Positions 53,801-62,603 of a DNA stretch of 64,000 bases are shown one piece after another. Each line of letters starts with the position of its first letter. Within the stretch, counting starts at the first letter, position 1. Both the position numbers and the translations under genes were made by a program. A model generated the notes under the pieces. That model was not told the origin of the DNA. It was given only the letters and a program-made list of their open reading frames with translations, and made no database searches. Origin of the DNA: Semisulcospira habei (taxonomy: Eukaryota; Mollusca; Gastropoda; Semisulcospiridae); the NCBI GenBank assembly GCA_036245525.1, contig BTPG01000004.1, forward strand, positions 235,542,318 through 235,606,317. Reading direction: 5' to 3'.

Positions 53801-56800
53801 ACTGATCAATTCAGGCGCACTACAACTGTCCCACTTTGATTTACCAGGACCTTTCAATGGGCATGCTATTGAACAAGCCCGTCTTTTTTCCCTGGATTGT
53901 GAGTCCAACTACCAGGGCCGGGACAGGGACTCAAACCCACGACCCGGCGATTCCCTTCGCTCTCTTGCTCCGACGCTTAACCGCCTGAGCTATTTCAGAC
54001 TCACACTTATATAGGCTCCCAGTCTCTGAAACCGGAAACTAGGTCACTGAGCTTTGCGCATGTAGTCCGCTACACACCGACTAGCTAAGTCAGCAAAAAT
54101 ACTCGCGCACAGTGCGCCAAGCATGCACTGAACCACTGAACTCTGACTCACAGGTAGTAAGTAGCGATAGCAGAGGGCTCCTCTCCTACACAGGCATTTC
54201 AAGATGAGGGCAGGAGAGGTGAAAGTTTCCACGCCTCTGACATGGCTTCCTATCCAGCAGTGAGACGACAATGGCTTCAGGCATTTCATGATGAGGGCAG
54301 GAGAGGTGAAAGTTCCCACATCTTGTGGCACACATTGTTCATTTTGTTTCTGTCCTTGCATGGTGTCTGTTTGTCTGCTCAATCCACCTGCTCTAGTCAT
54401 TATATTTTGTCTGTTCAGTCTCCGATAAACCTTCACCATCACTCGTCAACATTTCAGCACACAAAAGGCACACCTTAAACCATCACCATCATGTGTCAAC
54501 ATCTCATTATGCTAATGGTCACCAAGCTAATGTCAGCCACAAACGGCCCATGCACAACAGTACATCGGACTTTGGCCTAATGCCCGTCTGCTTCGAGTTC
54601 TCACCTCCTCTGGCATGGCTTGTTTGTTTTCCTGATATTCACGGATGATCGATCGGAGGTCGCCCTTTTTGTAGTAGTCCATCACGATGCACACAAACAT
54701 GGATGACTCCTGTTTGAAAAGTGGACACAACATGAGTAAGCAGCATCACTCATACTGCCAAAAACTGATCAGAAAATTTACACAATTTAAGACACACCTT
54801 CCCCCCCCCCCCCCCCTTCTTTTCTGCCTCAACACTCAAGACAACCTAACCTCCCTCAACAGAAAGCATTTGGCCATCATTGACATGTGGAAAATGGTCC
54901 CACTGGCCAGGGTTTAGTGCATACAGGGTTTTATAAGGCGCTGTCAAAATCTGCTGGATCAAAGTAAACCCACATGGCTGAATTCTTTCAACAAGACTAT
55001 GTAGTACAGTACTGCAAGTATGACCAGGGATCCTTTACAGTCTCCATAAGGTTGATTTACTCAGCCATTTGGCTGACAGCAGCGGTGTTCGTCGAGGTGA
55101 TTCCTGTAGGAGTCACCTGCACAAAAAGCGCTACCAGCAGCCAGACGGGTGTGTTGCTGACCTCCTTGTCCCACATGACAAAGAATTCCTTGTAGCCGCA
55201 CACATACAGGTGGTCCAGCTTCTGCAGCGCCAAGGCCTGAAACAGTCCCCAGTTTCACTCACTAGACAGATCGACCATGATAGTTTAAGGGTGATGTCAG
55301 AATAGCTTGGCGCCTACAGGCCTGAAACAGTCCGCAGTTTCGCTCACTACATCCTGACCAGCAAATGGACTTTTCTTACGTCTACATCACAGTTCTGGAA
55401 ACAGATTGAGCATGATAGTTCAAGGGTGGTGTCAGAATAGCTTGGCGCCTACAGGCCTGAAACAGTCCGCAGTTTTGCTCACTATGTCCTGACCAGCAAA
55501 CGGATATTTCTTACATCTACATCACAGTTCTGGAAACAGATCGACCATGATAGTTCATGGGTGGTGTCAGAATAGCTTGGCACCTACAGGGGCCAAACTA
55601 TTCTGACACCACCCTTGAACTCTCATGATAAATCCACACACTGTCATTGCACATCAGGGATACCTGGGTGAACACACACATGGCTCCTCATTCTGAGGAC
55701 ATTTTTGCAAACAAGAGGCACAGAGTTTTATGTACCCCTGCAACTGAAAGGGGTCAAATGAGAAAAATGAAAATCATTTACACATGAAACAGAATGGATA
55801 TATTATGAGAATGAAACACGATACAGTGTACGAGGGTATTGCACATTACTTCTCTACTTCTCTCACACACATGTACATTTTTGTACGCACAACACCCTCG
55901 ACATCAGCTGTATGAACTTTTTACATGCTAATGTGAGACAATGCACACACACTTCAAGACGACAAGCTCAGGTAACAGTGCAGACAAAGTAATTTTGTTT
56001 CTAATGTAGACTTAAACAAGCTCCCTCAATTTGAGGATGTAAAAGGGACACATCTCGGCCAGCAAGCAACATAGATTCTCACGAACCCCTGCAGCTGCAG
56101 GTGCTCATAAGAATCCATGCCACTTGCTGATAGAAGGAGCTGCGTGACTGAGGGGTCACTTTAGCTGGGTGACTCTGCGGGATCAAGTTAGCTGAGTGAC
56201 TCTGAGGGGTCATTTTAGCTGAGTGACTATAAGGGATCAACTTAGCTGCATGAGTCTCCCGGATCAATTTAGCTGCATGCCTTTGAGGGATCAATTTAGC
56301 TGCATGACTTGGAGGGATCAACTTAGCTGTATGACTTGGAGGGATCAATTTAGCTGCGTGACTTGGAGGGATCAATTTAGCTGTGTGACGTGGAGGGATC
56401 AATTTAGCTGTGTGACTTGGAGGGATCAACTTAGCTGTGTGACTTGGAGGGATCAACTTAGCTGTGTGACTTGGAGGGATCAATTTAGCTGTGTGACTTG
56501 GAGGGATCAATTCACAAAACCATCTCAACAAGTAAAAGATTTGCATGCTGACATAGGCCCAGTCACAACTGCTGTGAACGTTGGCCTGAGAGCAGTTTGT
56601 CTGTCCTTACCTCATGGAACGCTTTGTTTGCTTCGCTTTCATCGAAGCATTCCACCTGCAATCAGACAGCACACGTAAATACTGTATTTATATACACGCT
56701 TCACATGCAGCAGTTCTCAAGTGGCATACAATTTCTGTTTATGACGGCAACTATCTGATAAGTACACACACTCAAGCATACTACAGTATTCCTGGACTAC

Positions 56801-59045
56801 AGTATTCCTGGACTACAGTATTCCTGGACTGGTCACTGTACTGCAAAGTGACTTTGTTAATCCATTTAGCCATGACACACTAAAGCAGGAGATGGACTGA
56901 CCATGATAATTTAAGGGTAGTGTCAGATTAGCTTGGTGCCTGATGGCGCCAAGCTAATCTGACACTACCCTTGAATTATCATGGTTGATCCATTTCCTGC
57001 AGCTGGTACTCAGTTGGTAGGTGACACCTCCAAAATTTCAGAAAAGCAACCTTGGGGTTAAATGGGTTAAACAATAGATTCGCATTGTCAGTTTTACAAA
57101 TGTTGGCAAGAAAAGCAGCAACTGCCATATTGTCAATACTCACAAACCAGATAGGTGAGGCTAGCCCTGGCAGAATTGTACAACAATAGGCGGGGGCAAG
57201 GGATCTAACTGTTCGTCTGTCCAGCGCTGAGTAATTCCCCTTGGTTTGTTGTACATATCGTCAATGCAGTATGTCACCAGATACCTGCCACAAAATGTCC
57301 TCTTACCAATGTTGGCCGCAGTGGGCCCATGCAGACCAGCGCAGGCTGATTCTGTCAGTTCCAGGACCTTGTCTTACCGGGTAAGTATCCAGTGACATAT
57401 TGCGCTGTCAGTGATTTAACATTTTTGGGGTGCTGGATGATACTTGAACATGGTTCATGACAAGAACACACGTGCAAACACTGAGCCACATATTGTCAAA
57501 CTGAAACAAGGGAGGCATTCATAAATACTATCTCTGCATTATACCTGTAGACTATTCACTGTCCAGGAACAGAATGGTACCAGGCCCTAGTTTGGAGTTA
57601 TTGATGCCAGGCCCTAGTTTGCAGTTATTGATGCCAGGCCCTAGTTTGCAGTTATTGATGCCAGGCCCTAGTTTGGAGTTATTGATGCCAGGCCCTAGTT
57701 TGGAGTTATTGATGCCAGGCCCTAGTTTGCAGTTATTGATGCCAGGCCCTAGTTTGCAGTTATTGATGCCAGGCCCTAGTTTGCATTTATTGATGCCAGG
57801 CCCTAGTTTGCAGTTATTGATGCCAGGCCCTAGTTTGCAGTTATTGATGCCAGGCCCTAGTTTGCAGTTATTGATGCCAGGCCCTAGTTTGGAGTTATTG
57901 ATGCCAGGCCCTAGTTTGGAGTTATTGATGCCAGGCCCTAGTTTGCAGTTATTGATGCCAGGCCCTAGTTTGCAGTTATTGATGCCAGGCCCTAGTTTGC
58001 AGTTATTGATGCCAGGCCCCAGTTTGGAGTTATTGATGCCAGGCCCTAGTTTGCAGTTATTGATGCCAGGCCCTAGTTTGCAGTTATTGATGCCAGGCCC
58101 TAGTTTGCAGTTATTGATGCCAGGCCCTAGTTTGCAGTTATTGATGCCAGGCCCTAGTTTGCAGTTATTGATGCCAGGCCCCAGTTTGGAGTTATTGATG
58201 TCAGGCCCTAGTTTGCAGTTATTGATGCCAGGCCCTAGTTTGGAGTTATTGATGCCAGGCCCTAGTTTGGAGTTATTGATGCCAAGCCCCAGTTTGGATT
58301 TATTGATGCCAGGCCCTAGTTTGGAGTTATTAATGCCAGGCCCTATAGTTTGGAGTTATTGATGCCAGGCCCTAGTTTGGAGTTATTGTTGCCAGGCCCC
58401 AGTTTGCAGTTATTCCATCTATATATGTCGACCACCGCCAGTGGCCTTCGCTTGCTGCGGACCGTGACACCTGGCGCTCCACCATTCACAAGGCAGCCGT
58501 CTCCTTTGAGGACTCTCGCAGAGCTAACCTTAAGGACAAGCGGCTCAGAAGAAAAAACAGAGCTGTCGTAACTCAGAACCCTGACCAGACCTTCCCCTGC
58601 AGCCACTGCGGTCAAACCTGCCTGTCCCGGATTGGCCTCCGCAGCCACGAAAATGCCTGCAGACGACGTGGGCAAGCCCTATAGAATCTTCGTTCGCGAA
58701 GTCAAGCCAAGAAGCCAAGAGAGATATGTACTTGCAAATGATCTGATTTCTACATGTAACAAAGTGCCTGCCTGTGTATATATCAACATTATTCTCGGTC
58801 ACAGTAACAGTTCCTGAAGCTTGTAATCTTGCATCTGTAGTGAAATCAGCTGTACCATCGTTTGTAAATATAATCTTCTTACACACAAACCTCTGAAATA
58901 TGTTTGAAAATGTGCGCCATTTTCTTGTTCCCCCACTGAAATATGATTCAACTTTGACAAATATAGAGCAGTGTTATATATGACCTGTATTAAGAACACA
59001 GACATAAAGCAGAACCCACAACACAGACGAGAGAGAAAGAGAGAG

Positions 59046-59077
<32 letters not shown>

Positions 59078-59283
59078 TGAAAATGAAATGAAATGAAACT
59101 TTATTTTCCAAGGATAAAAGAATAGGTGCGCAGACCTGTTTTCATTCTTGTCCTTGCTACACACTACAAAACAAAATAACGTACACACACACACACGCGC
59201 GCCGGTGTGCAATTGCCGCGTGCACAGGCTTGTGCCAGATTAGCTTGTAGCCTACAGGCGCCAAGCCAAGCCTGCACAACCCT

Positions 59284-59345
<62 letters not shown>

Positions 59346-59509
59346 ACACACACATACACACACATCAGTATATCATGTACACATACATTCTTTCGCTTAA
59401 AACTATACTACAGCAAATATAAAAAGTATAATGGATTTTGTACATAAAACCGCTATTGTTCTCATCATAAAAACCAACACGGCGGCTCACTCCAACAAAC
59501 ATAAACAGG

Positions 59510-59596
<87 letters not shown>

Positions 59597-62170
59597 CGGC
59601 ACACACGCGCGCGCGCGCGCGCGCGCGTGCGCAAGCACGTAGGGATTCGCGCGTGCACACACATACACTTGCACACACTGACACAGATAAACACACACAT
59701 GCGATAGCGGCCTCCCCGCGCCACTAAACCGCGCACAGCTAGATGCTAGTCTGCCATGGAATTAGACTAGACTTGTATAGCGATCCCGCAACCACCGCGC
59801 GCGCGGGTCGACGCGAAGAAACCACAGCACTGCCACGCCTCGCGAGCGCCCAATGCTGTGTCTATCGACGGCATCCCGTCTGGCCAGCCGAGTCCATGGG
59901 GTCATGGATATTACATAATGCGGCTTGCTGGAATGCCAGCGGTATATTACATGCGTTCATAAATTTTTAATGTTAGAAGAGAATGCAGACCATCCGGGAA
60001 ATGCCGCATAAGGCATGGAGTGCTACATGTAAAAATAAAAATAAAAATACAAAATAAAAGAAAAATTAAGTTTTGTCTAGATGTTTGAGCAGCTTGGTCT
60101 TGTAAGTTTTAAGCGATGGCGCGGCTCTAACATCCGCAGGAATGGAGTTCCATAACTTTGCACCAGAATAGGACAACGACGACCTATAAATGTCTAGTCG
60201 AGGCATCGGTACAACAAGATTGTTCCCTGGTGTTCGACTGGACCTCGTATGAGCAAAGTGGAACAAACTATTGAGATAGGCTGGTGTTTCTGAGAGGGTG
60301 ATTTTGCGCATGAGCACCAACTTATTATACTTAAACTGTTTTTCAAGTGGCAAAATGTCTAACAGCTTGAACTTATTGTCAGTATTAATGACTTCTGAGG
60401 GTCTGTCAACAATAAGTTTAATGGCTCTTCTGTGGAGCGAGTTCAGACTTTTTAAATTAGCATCGCTACTACCGTCCCAAATAGATGAGGCATAATCCAA
60501 ATGTGACTGAATATGGGCATAGTAGAAGAGTTTCCTTGTTGGCTCATCAGCAAAATGTCTCAATTTCGACAGGAGGAATACATTTTTAGATACTATTTTA
60601 CACAGTTTAGTAATGTGGCCTTGCCAGCACAACTTGTCGTCTAAGTTGATTCCAAGCACGCGCTGTTCTCTGACTTGCTCCACAGGCTGGCCATTAAGTG
60701 TTAGTTGAAGGGGAGGGGGGGTTCAACTGATGCTTTTGCCGTGTGGTAATCAGCATGCATTTGGTTTTAGTGGGATTAGGTATCATGGCGTTATTTCTGC
60801 ACCATTCAGATACCTCATTTAAACTGTCTTGGAGAATCTTCACCATACATGTTACGTCTGATGACGAAACGTCCAGTGTTCCATCGTCTGCAAAAAGACT
60901 GAAAGTTACACTGGAGTCAGATATATGTAATGGAAGGTCGTTTATGAAGACAGAGAACAATAATGGACCAAGAATCGATCCCTGTGGTACTCCGTGCTCT
61001 ATCACCCCTTCAGGTGAGTTTTTACCATTCACGTAGACATACTGCGTACGCCCATGCAGATATGACGTAAGGAAGGCAAGTGTGTCTGCGCTTAGTTGAT
61101 AGACATTAAGTTTTTGAACTAAAGTTTCATGATTGACGAGGTCAAATGCTTTTGAAAGGTCCAAAAATACTGCTCCAGTCATTTGACTGCTATTTATGGC
61201 AGTAAGCCATCTGTCAACAAGGTGTACCAATGCTGTGTGACAGGAGTGTTTCCGCCGAAAGCCAGATTGTAATGGATGTATGAGTTTGTGTTTTTCTAGA
61301 AAATGTTGTAAGTGTGTGTGAATGTGTCTTTCTATCGGTTTCGACAGTGTTGACAGTAGCGAAATGGGCCTGAACTTGTTAGGGTCGGCAAGGTCTTTCG
61401 TTTTAGGTAGTGGGATCACTTTGGCTGTTTTTAGAGAAGATGGAAATATCCCCTGCTTTATGCAAAGGTTGTATATATATGTCAAGGTATCTAAAATATA
61501 CGGTAGGGCCATTTTCAGAACTGAGCTACTAATACCATCATGGCCAGACGTACGTTTGTTCTTTAAGTACGAGATGGATTTTCCCACGTCGTATATCGTT
61601 AACAGCGGAATGCTGAATGACGTGTCAGGGTCCAGCCGTTCTGCACAAAACGTCTTTAGCTTTTCGGACACAGCTGAAGACTGACCAGAATATGTATTTT
61701 TTAGCAACGTACTGGCAGCCGAGAGGAAATGCTGATTCAAGATATCAGCTGATAACTGTGTACATTGTGCGGTATTTTTGGACCTCGTAAAAGCATTGAT
61801 CGCTCGCCACACAGATACGACATCTTTCTTTCCGTTCATAAGACGGTGAAAAAGTGACCTTTGAGCTTTCCTCACTAAATGTTTAACATGGTTTCTTTGC
61901 CTTCGATAAGCAATAAAATCCTTCTTTGTTTTATAGTCATCTCGGAGCTGCATGGCATCCTTGATTTCCTTACTTAACCAGGCGGGAAGCTGGGGGTTCT
62001 TCACCCGTTTCTCTCTGAATGGAGCGTGTTTATCGAGAACACCAAGGAACAATCCGTACCACTCAGACAAAGCATCGTTGGGGTCATTATGGTAGTACAC
62101 TGTATCAAAGTGTGTGCTACTTAAATCACAAAGAAATGTTTCCTTGTTGAAGTGTTTAAGTGATCTGTAT

Positions 62171-62201
<31 letters not shown>

Positions 62202-62338
62202 GAGAGATGAAATGAAACTTTATTTTCCAAGGATAAAAGAATAGGTGCGCAGACCTCTTTTCATTTTTGTCCTTGCTACAAACTACATGAAAACACACAT
62301 GCACACAAACGCAGCCACACATGCAGCCACACATGCAG

Positions 62339-62395
<57 letters not shown>

Positions 62396-62507
62396 CGCAT
62401 GCACGCACGCACGCACGAGAGAGAGAGAGAGTGTGAGAGAAAGAGAGAGTTAGTACTAGATCGGGGTTTAACACCAAGCAGGCAACTATTTAAGGCCATC
62501 TCACGGC

Positions 62508-62603
<96 letters not shown>

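Noticed and set aside
53937..53998. tRNA gene on minus
   Set aside because: Box A and B matches are present but the sequence continues into a SINE body, and no full cloverleaf could be drawn.
57574..58362. 262-codon proline-rich frame
   Set aside because: Produced by a 27-bp minisatellite (LMPGPSLQL repeated).
59157..59736. Cys/Val- and His/Thr-rich frames
   Set aside because: Translations of (CA)n and (CG)n microsatellites.
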